In this document: piece after piece, positions 8,328 through 17,589 of the stretch
Layout: each line of letters opens with the position of its first letter
Position numbering within the stretch: position 1 is the stretch's first letter
Source: Paenibacillus albiflavus
GTDB lineage: Bacteria > Bacillota > Bacilli > Paenibacillales > NBRC-103111
DNA: 54,644 bases
NCBI RefSeq assembly: GCF_004344915.1
Contig: NZ_SKFG01000025.1
Location: 1 to 54,644 of the forward strand
Direction of reading: 5' to 3'
Translations under genes and position numbers: made by a program
The notes under the pieces: model-generated
The model's database searches: none
What the model was told of the DNA's origin: nothing
Seen by the model: only the letters and a program-made list of their open reading frames with translations

Positions 8328-9194
8328 TCATTCAAACCTTATATAAATACCTGTTTTATCATCCGATTTCTTGAATCGTGGGTACTTCAGACATTCAGGA
8401 TCCGTTTCTTCTAAATTAAGGAGCCAATCCGTGTAATTGTGCAAATTTTGCTTTTGAACGTGTCGCATCAAGCCTTCGATACCCGAATCTCTTGGTGGTT
8501 CATTCGCATCCAGCGATCTTGGCAAAAACAGCCCGTCCGACACAATTAACAGATCTGTCATCTGCATACGATTGATACGCCCATACTCAATATATTCGCT
8601 TAATTCTGGCTCTCCGCTAATCGCTGCATAGCCATCAAGTGTATTCATCGTGCGTTTGTTGTGCAGAATAGTCGGTTCGACTAATTTACGTAGTTCTGCA
8701 CAAGTCTTAATCCCCTGATGAATGCCATCTCTCCACATCCGCATTGTTTGTGCATCAATATGATCAACCTGATCATGGGATACGGTCCTAATAACCCCAT
8801 CCTTGTACGATACAGCAATCATGCAATCTCCAGCCTGCACATATTCAATATAATTCTCATGTATACGAACTAAGGCGATACCTGCTGTCCACAATTCTTC
8901 TTTATTATAGACATCAATTCCACTTTCAAGCATCTCTCGTCTTAGTCTTGCATTAGCGCGAAGGACCAGCTCATGTAAAGGAAAAGCATCAAGCTCTGTT
9001 ACATCCAAGCTTTCAAGCTCTCGCTTAACCAAATTAGAAACCAAGTAGCCTCCAGTTTCTTGATTCGGTCCTCTGAATGGCTTCAGTGATGTAGCCCCAT
9101 CTAACACCCCAAATATTTGCATCGCTTCGGATGCAATAAGTGCATCCTCGTTCCACTCGTTACATCCTTGGATAGTAAGCTTCTCTATTATCAC
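8328..9194 (-). CDS. PP2C-family (PPM) protein phosphatase-like protein
   Basis: About 288 residues with the metal-binding pattern of PPM phosphatases in order: NEDA near the start, FGVLDGATS, GGYLVSN, AGDCMIAV, SDGL, and a final DDKTGIYI. The usual DGxG/DGMG is DGAT here. Such enzymes remove phosphate from serine or threonine using two metal ions. GTG at 9194 is chosen since AAGGAGG sits 8 bases upstream; an ATG at 9212 would overlap that site. It is the last gene of the uptake operon, 43 bases after the second binding protein. Substrate unknown. Confidence 0.75.
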   Translation of the reverse strand: MIIEKLTIQGCNEWNEDALIASEAMQIFGVLDGATSLKPFRGPNQETGGYLVSNLVKRELESLDVTELDAFPLHELVLRANARLRREMLESGIDVYNKEELWTAGIALVRIHENYIEYVQAGDCMIAVSYKDGVIRTVSHDQVDHIDAQTMRMWRDGIHQGIKTCAELRKLVEPTILHNKRTMNTLDGYAAISGEPELSEYIEYGRINRMQMTDLLIVSDGLFLPRSLDANEPPRDSGIEGLMRHVQKQNLHNYTDWLLNLEETDPECLKYPRFKKSDDKTGIYIRFE

Positions 9195-9237
9195 GAGTGT
9201 CTCCTCCTTCATTTACCTGCCTTAAGCATTGCATAAA

Positions 9238-10485
9238 TTACTGACTTGAAACCACTAATTCATTCATCAATGGTTCAAGCTCTAGCCCGGCCTGTGACTC
9301 CAGCTTCTCTATAATTTCCTTCAGCTTCTCCCACCTGTCATAGTCAGATCGATTAGGTGTAATACGCATAAATTGTTTTTGCATTTCTAGAATAGCCTGT
9401 TCTTTTGAAGACGTATCCTCATTCGAAATTAATAAATCAATAGCTTCCGTGCTTGCCGGAATTAAGCCAGTATGTTGTAGCATCGATTTCTGCTGTTTCA
9501 AATCGATGACATACTCCATGAGTCGAGTAGCTGATTGCATTTTTTCTGAAGAAGAATGAATCAAAGCAAGGCCACTTGCATTCGGGATGATCTGCCCCCC
9601 TTCAAATATAGGAAAGGAAAGCACGTTATAGCTAAATTTACCCCCAATATATCGATCAAGCAATAGTGTTCTGCTGGATGAACTAATAAAAAGTCCAACA
9701 TTCCCATTAATAAAATCACTCAGTGCTAATTGATGATGAAGCGGCTTCATCACCCTGTAATCAAATACAAGCTGCTGCCATAAATGAAGTGGGACCAGCC
9801 ACGCCTCATTACGATCATCGAGTAAGTTATGTCTGTTCACCCAATTCATAAAAAACCAAGGAGTCTTGGAATCAACCCCAAGCCCCCAAATATCGGGTTC
9901 ACCATCTTTATTCACGTCTATCGTTAGCTTCTCGGCAGTGTACTTTAATTGGGCTAAATCACCAAGTCTTTGGTTAAGGTCCAAGTTAGCATGCTTAGCC
10001 AAATTTGCATTGTAATAAACAACAGGAATTTCTCCACCGATTGGCAGAGCCCAATAAGCCTCTTTATAGGTAAATTGGGACACAAATGCCGGATGCAGCT
10101 TTTGCCACACATCCGGCGCCAAATGGTCCTTAAGCGAGATTAGCATTCCACTATCAGCTAACTGTGCAACTCCGTAAATACCGTTTATTTCAGCTAGATT
10201 CGGAGCTGCATTAGCTGAGATCGCCGCGCTCAATTCCTCATAGAGCTGTTCAGCAGAACTGAATCCTCTCACTTCCACGTTATACTGTGGATTCTGTTTC
10301 TCAAAATCTTTCATATATTCAGCCAGTTCTTTGGTATATACCCAACATTCAATGGATGATTCTACCTTCACTTCCTGATCAATCACTCGATTGGGATTGT
10401 GCATGAGTGAGCTTATGATGACAAGCAAGATAACTGCTGCACCACTAAGCACAATGCCGACTAACCATTTTCTGGTATGCATCAT
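9238..10485 (-). CDS. membrane-anchored extracellular solute-binding protein (family 1)
   Basis: About 415 residues. One N-terminal membrane segment (WLVGIVLSGAAVILLVIIS) has no lipobox cysteine, so it is probably held by an uncleaved anchor. The rest reads as a family 1 (UgpB/MalE-like) binding fold: IECWVYTKELAEYMKDFEKQ, later ALPIGGEIPVVYYNAN and WGLGVDSKTPW. A DVNKDGEPD stretch resembles a calcium-binding loop. ATG-ATG at 10485/10482 follows AGGGGG; an earlier in-frame start at 10533 is less likely. It lies after the permease gene in an operon that already has a binding protein, so it may sense rather than deliver substrate (inference). Confidence 0.75.
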   Translation of the reverse strand: MMHTRKWLVGIVLSGAAVILLVIISSLMHNPNRVIDQEVKVESSIECWVYTKELAEYMKDFEKQNPQYNVEVRGFSSAEQLYEELSAAISANAAPNLAEINGIYGVAQLADSGMLISLKDHLAPDVWQKLHPAFVSQFTYKEAYWALPIGGEIPVVYYNANLAKHANLDLNQRLGDLAQLKYTAEKLTIDVNKDGEPDIWGLGVDSKTPWFFMNWVNRHNLLDDRNEAWLVPLHLWQQLVFDYRVMKPLHHQLALSDFINGNVGLFISSSSRTLLLDRYIGGKFSYNVLSFPIFEGGQIIPNASGLALIHSSSEKMQSATRLMEYVIDLKQQKSMLQHTGLIPASTEAIDLLISNEDTSSKEQAILEMQKQFMRITPNRSDYDRWEKLKEIIEKLESQAGLELEPLMNELVVSSQ

Positions 10486-10542
10486 TTCCCCCTGAACAAC
10501 GTTATTTGCACCAATTATACTGCAATAACGCAATTCGAGTCT

Positions 10543-12231
10543 CTAGATGTTTAAGCCTTTCTTGCCCATCAGTTTATTTGCAATCAATAGGGAGATTAAA
10601 GTTGAGATCGTTAAGATAGAAGCTAATGCTGCGCCTGTACCATAATTGGAAGTAAAAACTTCACTATAGATCGTTACCGAAATGGTTGCTGTTGCCCCGT
10701 AGTAGAGTACGATTGTTGAGCTTAGCTCATTAATTGTCGTCACCCAGCTAAGAATCCCTCCAGATAATACGCCAGGTATCATCAGACGTGCTGTCGTCTT
10801 GAAGAATGTTCTCATCGGGGGTACGCCTAAGCTAATAGATGCTTCTTCAACCCCACGATCAAGACCTTGCAAGATAGCTGTACTTGAACGAATCGTATAG
10901 GGTAGCTTACGAACAACATAGGCGACTACAAGAATGATCCACGTACCTGTCAATAAAACGGGCGGTTTGTTGAAAGCAATAATTAAACTAATTCCGAGAA
11001 CCGTTCCCGGCATGACGTAAGGAATCATGATGATTCCATCAAGTGCTGCAGTCCACTTCGACTTCCTTCTAACAATGATATAAGCTAGCACAAGCCCGAA
11101 TACGATCATAATTAATATGGAGATCAGTGAGAACGAGTACGTGTTCATGATCGCACGTGGAACTCGGAATAAAATTTCCTTATAGCTGTCCAAGCTGAAT
11201 CCTTTGTGAAAAACAGGTCCTTTAGTCTTGATAAAAGAGGTCACTACAACGGTTACTTGCGGAATCATAGAGATGCATACAACGACTAAGGCTCCTAGGG
11301 TGAGAAGGATACGCGGTGTTCTGCGCAGCTTCACTACTTTAGGTGTTCTCATGCCCGACATTGCATAATTCTTGCGAGAAACAAAATATCTCTGCAGGAA
11401 AAGAATTGATGTTGAGCAGATGATCAAGATCGCACTTAAGGTACTTGCCATCGCTGGATTGCCGCCCATCTCGCTAATGAATTGTTCGTAAGCAAGAATA
11501 GGCAATACTTTGAATCCCTGCCCAAGCAGCATCGGTGTTCCAAAATCAGCGAAGGATGCCATGAATACCATGAGCGCACCAGCCGATAAGGTTGGGAAAA
11601 TGAGTGGTAATGTAATGTTCCATAGACGTCTAAAGCTCGAATGTCCGAGACTTTCAGCTGCTTCTTCAAGTGATGTATCAATTGTCTTAAGCGCTCCAGA
11701 AACATATAAGTAAATATGCGGATAGAATTGCAGCGTGAATACGAACACGATTCCTTTCCAGCCGTAGACCGTTCCAAATGGAATCCCAATCTCATGCAAG
11801 AACCGTGTAATGAATCCGTTATTTCCCAGCATCAGAATCCAAGAATAAGCGCCGATGAAAGGTGGCGATAGCAGGGACATAATGATGAGAATATTTATTA
11901 GGCCTTTGCATCCAATATTATAGCGAGTTGTAATATACGCCATAGGTACGCCGATTAAGATCGCAAATACAGTCGCAAGTCCCGATACGAGGAAGCTGTT
12001 TAACAAAGCATTTCGAAAATATTTCAGACGAAAAAAGTCTCCGTAATTCGCAAGAGAGAAGCTTCCATTTTCGTCAAACAAACTAGCATAGAACAAATTA
12101 AATAGCGGATAAATAATGAAAGTAAAGAAGAACAAATACCCTACTATAATAACGAAAGTCCAGAAATCCCACTTACGTAGACTAAGCCTGCTGAGCAGTG
12201 GCGAGGCTCCTGTTCGTGCTGTTCTTTGCAC
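10543..12231 (-). CDS. ABC transporter permease, FbpB-type double permease
   Basis: About 562 residues and roughly twelve membrane segments, forming two fused permease halves as in Fe3+ (FbpB) and related importers. Each half has its ATPase-contact EAA loop: EEAAESLGHSSFRRLW in the first, EEASISLGVPPMRTFF in the second. It forms the channel for the solute delivered by the binding protein. GTG at 12231 is preferred because AGGAGG lies 9 bases upstream; the ATG at 12261 is before that site. The start lies about 50 bases inside the ATPase gene, so the two are probably translated together. Confidence 0.88.
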   Translation of the reverse strand: MQRTARTGASPLLSRLSLRKWDFWTFVIIVGYLFFFTFIIYPLFNLFYASLFDENGSFSLANYGDFFRLKYFRNALLNSFLVSGLATVFAILIGVPMAYITTRYNIGCKGLINILIIMSLLSPPFIGAYSWILMLGNNGFITRFLHEIGIPFGTVYGWKGIVFVFTLQFYPHIYLYVSGALKTIDTSLEEAAESLGHSSFRRLWNITLPLIFPTLSAGALMVFMASFADFGTPMLLGQGFKVLPILAYEQFISEMGGNPAMASTLSAILIICSTSILFLQRYFVSRKNYAMSGMRTPKVVKLRRTPRILLTLGALVVVCISMIPQVTVVVTSFIKTKGPVFHKGFSLDSYKEILFRVPRAIMNTYSFSLISILIMIVFGLVLAYIIVRRKSKWTAALDGIIMIPYVMPGTVLGISLIIAFNKPPVLLTGTWIILVVAYVVRKLPYTIRSSTAILQGLDRGVEEASISLGVPPMRTFFKTTARLMIPGVLSGGILSWVTTINELSSTIVLYYGATATISVTIYSEVFTSNYGTGAALASILTISTLISLLIANKLMGKKGLNI

Positions 12232-13318
12232 TATAAAGCACCTCCTGCCCTTCTGAATCAAAAATCACAGCTTTCTCTAAATTCAAGTTTACATACACCT
12301 GCTGTTTCACCTTTAATACATCGCTTGGCTCAATTGCATGCTGCCCAATTTGCAGAACGTTTCCATCTTGAAGCTTAACGACATAGCTTACTTTCTCTCC
12401 CAAGAAAGTTACCTCCACAATTTCGGCTGATAAACCATTCTGAGGTTTATTGCCAGTCGTCAAATCAATTCTCTCCGGTCGAAGTGACAACATGGCAGTA
12501 CCTGTGTAAGAACGATTAAGCTGTATCGCAAAATCGATATTTGCGATCCGTAGCTTCGTGTCGCCTGTATCCAATTGCCCACTTACAACCTCGGCGTTTA
12601 TAAAATTCGAAGTGCCGATAAAATTGGCTACGAATTGATTTTGCGGGAATGAATAAATATTTTGCGGCGTATCGATCTGCTGAACCTTACCTTCGCTCAT
12701 TACCGCAATACGATCGGATACAGCTAACGCTTCCTCTTGGTCATGGGTTACGTAAATCGTCGTGATCCCAAGTTCTTTTTGCAGATTCCGAATATCGGAA
12801 CGCATCTTGATTCTTAGCTTAGCATCCAAATTAGATAAGGGTTCATCCATCAGCAGTAACTGCGGTCTAATAACAATTGCGCGTGCAAGTGCAATCCGCT
12901 GCTGCTGACCGCCACTCATGTCAGATGGAATACGATCACGCAGATGAGATAGCTCTACCATATTCAGAGCTTCCATAACCCGCTTCTCAATTTCCTTTTT
13001 GTCTACCTTTCTAGCATGCAAACCATAAGCAACGTTATCAAAAACGGACATATGAGGAAATATGGCATAGTTCTGAAAAACCATGCCAATATTTCTTTTG
13101 TGCGTAGGAACGCCATTGATCTTCTGATCACCGAACCAAATATCGCCCTCTTCTTGATGATAGAAGCCAGCAATTGTTCGAAGCAGCGTTGTCTTTCCAC
13201 ATCCACTTGGTCCAAGCAAGGTGAAAAATTCACCCGCTTCGATTGTAAAGTGAGCATCGTTAACCGCTCTCATATCTCCGAAGTATTTATTCACATGGTC
13301 AAATACGATACTCTGCAT
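12182..13318 (-). CDS. ABC transporter ATPase with TOBE domain (FbpC/PotA-like)
   Basis: The 378-residue energy subunit has Walker A GPSGCGKTT (36-44), Q-loop VFQNYAIFPHMSV, signature MSGGQQQR (about 135), Walker B LLLMDEP and switch VTHDQEEAL. The C-terminal third is a TOBE domain (LRPERIDL), typical of importers for iron, polyamines, sugars or phosphorylated compounds. It starts 2 bases after the binding-protein stop codon, so translation is probably coupled. Substrate cannot be told from the ATPase alone. Confidence 0.92.
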   Translation of the reverse strand: MQSIVFDHVNKYFGDMRAVNDAHFTIEAGEFFTLLGPSGCGKTTLLRTIAGFYHQEEGDIWFGDQKINGVPTHKRNIGMVFQNYAIFPHMSVFDNVAYGLHARKVDKKEIEKRVMEALNMVELSHLRDRIPSDMSGGQQQRIALARAIVIRPQLLLMDEPLSNLDAKLRIKMRSDIRNLQKELGITTIYVTHDQEEALAVSDRIAVMSEGKVQQIDTPQNIYSFPQNQFVANFIGTSNFINAEVVSGQLDTGDTKLRIANIDFAIQLNRSYTGTAMLSLRPERIDLTTGNKPQNGLSAEIVEVTFLGEKVSYVVKLQDGNVLQIGQHAIEPSDVLKVKQQVYVNLNLEKAVIFDSEGQEVLYSAKNSTNRSLATAQQA

Positions 13319-13320
13319 AA

Positions 13321-14403
13321 TTATTCTTGTCCCGTGATGATTTTATTGAATTTCTTAATAATCTCTTCTTTATGTGTTGCTGCCCAATCAAAGTCATAAT
13401 CAACCAGCTTGATACTAGCAATGGCAGGAATGCCTTTAAGCGGTTCGATATCTTTACGTACGGAGCGACGATTGAATTCTTTTTGTACCAAGTTCTGTAC
13501 ATCTGTACCTGTTAAGAAATCCATGAATTGTTTCGCTTGCTCGATATTCTTAGCCCCTTTGATAATGGCTGCTCCGTCCGGAACTGCAGATGTACCTTCC
13601 TCAGGATACATAATGCCGACAGGTGCTCCGCCTTCAACATAACGCTGAGCTGCTTCTTCTAATGTAACGCCAATTGGAAATTCTTTTTCAGCTACGCCTT
13701 TATATACCATACCTGATGAGGATAAAAGTTTACCGTCAATATTCTTCACTAAGTCTTTAACATAATCCCAGCCCTTACCATCTTCCTTACCGAACGCTGT
13801 AAGCATCGTCACTAGCTGCGTGAATGAGGAACCCGATTTAGCAGGATCTACGAATGCAATTTTACCCTTCCATTTGGGATCAAGCAGGTCTTTCCAGCTC
13901 TTTGGCGCTTCATCGTCTTTAACTAATTCTTTGTTATACATAATGACCATTGGAATCGAGGTGAATGCCGTCCAATGATTTGTGCTGCTGAGGTTGGAGG
14001 CTGCGATTTGATCAATTTCTTTCACTTGATAGGGTTCAAAGAACTTCTTATAAGCTTCCAAAGAATCCGCTCCGCCAGCCCAGAACACGTCACCAAGCGG
14101 GTTATCGCCTTCTGCTTGCACACGCTTGAGCAATTCTCCAGTACCGCCAGAAATCAATTGAACTTCAATACCTGTACGCTCTTGGAATTCTTTGACGATT
14201 GGGTTGTTTACTTCTGCAGCATTAGGTGAATAGATCGTCAATTTACCGCCTTTCGTCTTTGGTGTCTCTGTACTTGCTGCTCCTTGATCCTTAGCAGGCG
14301 CTGGTGTGCTGCTTGCAGCCGTGTCCTTACCTCCACCACAACCAACTAGCGTAAGCGATAAAATGATTAACATCATCATGCTCGACCACATACTTTTTTT
14401 CAT
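13321..14403 (-). CDS. lipoprotein solute-binding protein (AfuA/FbpA/HptA-like)
   Basis: The 360-residue precursor has a lipobox (TLVGC, cysteine 22) and a linker rich in S, T, A, P and K. The mature fold is of the Fe3+/phosphonate/sugar-phosphate binding type (LTIYSPNAAEVNNPIVKEF, GDVFWAGGADSLEAY, GKIAFVDPAKSGSSF). The paired tyrosines of true ferric-binding proteins are not obvious. Family relatives include HptA, which senses glucose-6-phosphate in Staphylococcus next to a two-component pair. A YesM/YesN-type pair lies just upstream here, and a cre site overlaps the promoter, which favours a carbon source over iron. Substrate remains inference. Confidence 0.82.
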   Translation of the reverse strand: MKKSMWSSMMMLIILSLTLVGCGGGKDTAASSTPAPAKDQGAASTETPKTKGGKLTIYSPNAAEVNNPIVKEFQERTGIEVQLISGGTGELLKRVQAEGDNPLGDVFWAGGADSLEAYKKFFEPYQVKEIDQIAASNLSSTNHWTAFTSIPMVIMYNKELVKDDEAPKSWKDLLDPKWKGKIAFVDPAKSGSSFTQLVTMLTAFGKEDGKGWDYVKDLVKNIDGKLLSSSGMVYKGVAEKEFPIGVTLEEAAQRYVEGGAPVGIMYPEEGTSAVPDGAAIIKGAKNIEQAKQFMDFLTGTDVQNLVQKEFNRRSVRKDIEPLKGIPAIASIKLVDYDFDWAATHKEEIIKKFNKIITGQE

Positions 14404-14445
14404 CTGTTTAATACCCCTTTCAATACATGTTTAATGTCTGAATTA

Positions 14446-14474
14446 ACTATAAATCTTGCAGAAAACGCTTTCAA
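14446..14474 (-). promoter_or_regulatory. promoter of the uptake operon
   Basis: On the minus strand TTGAAA (complement of 14469-14474), a 17-base spacer and TATAGT (complement of 14446-14451), about 40 bases before the binding-protein ATG. Confidence 0.65.
14460..14473 (-). promoter_or_regulatory. candidate CcpA-binding cre site
   Basis: TGAAAGCGTTTTCT on the minus strand matches the cre consensus TGWAANCGNTNWCA at all but the last position. It overlaps the -35 element, a place where CcpA usually represses. This suggests the uptake operon is shut down when a preferred sugar is present. Confidence 0.6.
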
Positions 14475-14615
14475 TGCGATGAAATTGAGCAAATGGTTGA
14501 AATTTTTGATCAAGAAAATGTGACAGAACTTTGAAAATTAATGCTGTTAATTTTTTAATAATTATGTTAATTTAATAAATGTAACAATTCTGACATATTT
14601 GCAGGAGGCAACCAA

Positions 14616-14876
14616 ATGCAGACCAAAACAGCATATCCACAACCAATTGAAGTCCTGCGTGAGAAAAAGACTACTTCCCTATTCTTAGCCGCATGTTTCT
14701 TTGCTTTATCCTTGCTCGAGTCTTATGTGGGAACGAATTTAGCTTTACATCAGCAGCAGGATGTAGCAACTTATCTCATCATTGGAATGGCTGTACTCTT
14801 GTTCTTAGGTGTATTCTTCTTCATCAAAGCGATGGTCACGCACGCGACTATCACATCATTAAATCAATCCAAATAA
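14616..14876 (+). CDS. small membrane protein, function unknown
   Basis: The 86-residue protein has two predicted membrane segments (SLFLAACFFALSLLESYVG and LIIGMAVLLFLGVFFFIKA) separated by a short polar loop. AGGAGG lies 6 bases before the ATG. It runs opposite to the uptake operon and the two-component genes between which it sits. I do not recognise the family. Confidence 0.7.
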   Translation: MQTKTAYPQPIEVLREKKTTSLFLAACFFALSLLESYVGTNLALHQQQDVATYLIIGMAVLLFLGVFFFIKAMVTHATITSLNQSK

Positions 14877-14891
14877 TATGTGTTTGCAAAT

Positions 14892-14948
14892 AAAAAATCA
14901 CTGAACCCTAGCTGTCCGCTAAAAAAGGACACATCGGCAGTGATTTTT
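14892..14948. terminator. bidirectional terminator between small membrane gene and response regulator
   Basis: Arms AAAAATCACTG (14893-14903) and CAGTGATTTTT (14938-14948) pair perfectly, with a further GTCC/GGAC pair inside. Both strands end in a T-run, as expected between convergent genes. Confidence 0.8.
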
Positions 14949-14964
14949 CATTTTATGTAATGTA

Positions 14965-15777
14965 TCACGAGGATGCAGGCATTTGATTCGTATGCTTTTT
15001 ACGAAATTCAGTAGGTGTATCGCCTGTAACTTTGCGGAAAATTTGGCTAAAGTATCGAGAATCCTGATAACCTACTTGTAAGGATACTTCATATATTTTC
15101 AAGCTTAAATCCGCTAATAACGGCTTTGCCTTCTCCATCCGAAGATTAGTTAGAAACTCCAGAAAGTTATGCCCCGTCTGCTTCTTAAACTGTCTGCAAA
15201 AATGTCCTTCACTCATATGAACAAGCGATGCGATGTCCTGCAGCGCAATATCCTCATGATAATGCTGATCCAAATAGGAATAAGCAGCACTAAAATCATA
15301 TTTATCTTTATAAAATGCCGAAAATTCATCCTGCTGCTCTTGTTCACCTAACTCTGCAACTCGTGCTTCCAGCCATTTCATGTGATCAGATTTACGCCGT
15401 TCATCTGCTATATCGCATGTAATCCGACGAATCACTTTGATCAGCTCATCTGAATTAGTCGGCTTCAGAATATAATCGGATGCCCCAACCTTAACCGCTT
15501 GCTGCGCATAGGCAAATTCATCGAAGCCTGTCAGGAAGATGATTTTCACCATGGGATAATTCTGTGATACTTGCATCGCAAGCTCTAAACCGTCGATTCC
15601 GGGCATGCGAATATCGGTAAGCAGAATGTCTGGCGCATTGCATTCAATTTGCTGCCATGCACTGATGCCATCTACCGCTTCACCGACGATTTGGCAACCT
15701 AGGTCTTCCCACGGAATCGTGTGCTTCAAACCTTCCCGTATTACCCACTCATCATCCGCTATGACAATCCTATACAT
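14965..15777 (-). CDS. YesN/AraC-type response regulator
   Basis: A 270-residue protein. The receiver domain (about 1-120) has acidic pocket DDE at 8-10, phosphoacceptor D55 in LLTDIRMPG, and the conserved lysine in ILKPT. The C-terminal AraC domain (about 165-265) has two helix-turn-helix units (LQDIASLVHMSEGHFCRQF; SLQVGYQDSRYFSQIF). ATG at 15777 follows GAGGAGG; an upstream in-frame start is not needed. It overlaps the kinase gene by 8 bases, so both are translated together. It probably activates the nearby uptake operon (inference). Confidence 0.92.
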   Translation of the reverse strand: MYRIVIADDEWVIREGLKHTIPWEDLGCQIVGEAVDGISAWQQIECNAPDILLTDIRMPGIDGLELAMQVSQNYPMVKIIFLTGFDEFAYAQQAVKVGASDYILKPTNSDELIKVIRRITCDIADERRKSDHMKWLEARVAELGEQEQQDEFSAFYKDKYDFSAAYSYLDQHYHEDIALQDIASLVHMSEGHFCRQFKKQTGHNFLEFLTNLRMEKAKPLLADLSLKIYEVSLQVGYQDSRYFSQIFRKVTGDTPTEFRKKHTNQMPASS

Positions 15778-17578
15778 GCTTACCCTCCTCAGGACTTGTA
15801 ATGACGGGAATTTCAATCGTTATCGTCGTTCCCTGCTGAACAGCACTGTCAATTTGAAGCTTATATTCAGGTCCAAAATATAATAGGAGCCTCTTCCTCA
15901 CATTATCTAGACCAATTCCCGTTTTCTCTAGTCTATTCGTTACATATTCTCCATTCATGATCTGCTCTGCCCGAATCGGGTCCATGCCCGCACCATCATC
16001 ATGCACAACGAACCGTATCCGTTCTCCTACATTCTTAACCGAAATATCGATCTTGCCTTTGCCCATTTTCATTTCAAGCCCGTGGGTAATCGCATTCTCG
16101 ATAATCGGCTGCAGCAGCAGCTTAGGCATGTACAGCTTCTGAATATCAGACTCAATTTCGAGTGTCGCCTCATATTTATCGCGATAACGAATTTTTTGGA
16201 TCGTCAGATAGTTATTGATTTGCCTTAAATCTTCCTCGATCGGAATGAATAGACCATCCTTACGAATGCTGAACCGCAGCAATTCGCCTAATGCCACAGC
16301 CGTCTGACTAATATCATCCACCTTATGGATGCGTGCCATCCAATTAATCGAATCCAATGTATTATATAGAAAATGCGGATTGAATTGCGCTTGAACTGCC
16401 TTCAGCTCTGCCTGCTGAAGCATAAGCTGCTTCTCATAGACTTCATTAATTAAATGATTAATTTGGCCCAGCATACGGTTGAAGCTCTGCCCTAACTGCC
16501 CGACCTCATCATTATATTTGGAGGCAAAGGAAACATTCATATCCCCGCCTTCTACCTTACGCATTAAAGAATTCAGCTTGCGCATGGGGCGTGTCAAGGT
16601 CCGGGAGATCAAATATGCGATGACGAAGAATACAATGACCTCTAAGATAATCATCGAAATGGTCAAGTTGCGGATACTAAGGCTATCCTTGGTCACCATG
16701 TTGACAGGCACTTTGCTAATCAGCTTATAGCCAGTCGATTTGGAGGTATCATAGATCACCATCGCTGTAGATTCATCAGGAGAATCAATACTGAAAAAGC
16801 CCTTTGTCCCCTCAATCACTTTTGGCATAAAAGCCGCCTGCAACTTCGTACCGATCTGTTGCTTGGAAGGTGTACTCGAAATAATATAACCGCTCTGATC
16901 AGTCAAATAGACTTCCCCACCGGGATATAAATAAGCTTTATCATATTTATCGGCAAGCGCAGGCTCTCTTATATCAATAACTAAGTAGCCCAACGATTCG
17001 TTGGTACCTATTCTCTTCATTAATCTTCCTGAACTAAGCACCACGCCAAAATCATTAATCTTCTTCATCGCATAATGCGTATCCCAGACGACATTCCCAT
17101 CTGCTAATCTGGCTTTACGGAACAGTCCCCAATTGGAGTTAAAATCTTCGTACGGACTTGGCAGTAAATCACCTGTAAAATATCGATCACCGTTGAGTCC
17201 AAGCAGATAAATATCGATATCCCAGCTTTTGAAGCCGAGAAACATTTTGAGAATGCCGTTGATTTTCTTCTCATCTTCCAGCTTCTCGACCAAGCTTCGA
17301 TTAGAAGGCTTAGCCAGTACTTCTTGTATCTCGTTGTTACCGTATATATAAATCGAAAGCTGCTCAATGTCTCGGGCAAAATAATCCAAGCTATGGTTCA
17401 CCTGAGATAAATTTTCGAGTACAGTCTGATATACCTTCTCTTGTATAACGCTTGAAGCTTTATTGTAAGAGAAAGTTCCAAGCAAGGTCAGCGGAATAAC
17501 AGAAAGCAGCAGAAACAGAGCAACTAGTTTATTTTGCAGATTGATTCTGCTAAGATAGGCTTGGATTTTTTGCAGCAT
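15770..17578 (-). CDS. YesM-type sensor histidine kinase
   Basis: A 602-residue membrane kinase: first membrane segment about 17-38, extracellular sensor about 40-300, second segment about 303-325, a HAMP linker (SRTLTRPMRKLNSLM), a His_kinase domain with phosphoacceptor histidine in QFNPHFLYNTLDSI, then an ATPase domain (PIIENAITHGL, DDGAGM, GIGLDNVRKRL). YesM-type kinases usually watch sugars or binding proteins. The start lies 11 bases after the NUDIX stop and has only a weak ribosome site, which suggests coupling to that gene. Confidence 0.9.
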   Translation of the reverse strand: MLQKIQAYLSRINLQNKLVALFLLLSVIPLTLLGTFSYNKASSVIQEKVYQTVLENLSQVNHSLDYFARDIEQLSIYIYGNNEIQEVLAKPSNRSLVEKLEDEKKINGILKMFLGFKSWDIDIYLLGLNGDRYFTGDLLPSPYEDFNSNWGLFRKARLADGNVVWDTHYAMKKINDFGVVLSSGRLMKRIGTNESLGYLVIDIREPALADKYDKAYLYPGGEVYLTDQSGYIISSTPSKQQIGTKLQAAFMPKVIEGTKGFFSIDSPDESTAMVIYDTSKSTGYKLISKVPVNMVTKDSLSIRNLTISMIILEVIVFFVIAYLISRTLTRPMRKLNSLMRKVEGGDMNVSFASKYNDEVGQLGQSFNRMLGQINHLINEVYEKQLMLQQAELKAVQAQFNPHFLYNTLDSINWMARIHKVDDISQTAVALGELLRFSIRKDGLFIPIEEDLRQINNYLTIQKIRYRDKYEATLEIESDIQKLYMPKLLLQPIIENAITHGLEMKMGKGKIDISVKNVGERIRFVVHDDGAGMDPIRAEQIMNGEYVTNRLEKTGIGLDNVRKRLLLYFGPEYKLQIDSAVQQGTTITIEIPVITSPEEGKHV

Positions 17579-17589
17579 AGGCTTGTTAC

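Noticed and set aside
13321-14403. Ferric iron binding protein
   Set aside because: The family fits, but the tyrosine pair is not evident and the cre site points to carbon control; left as unassigned substrate.
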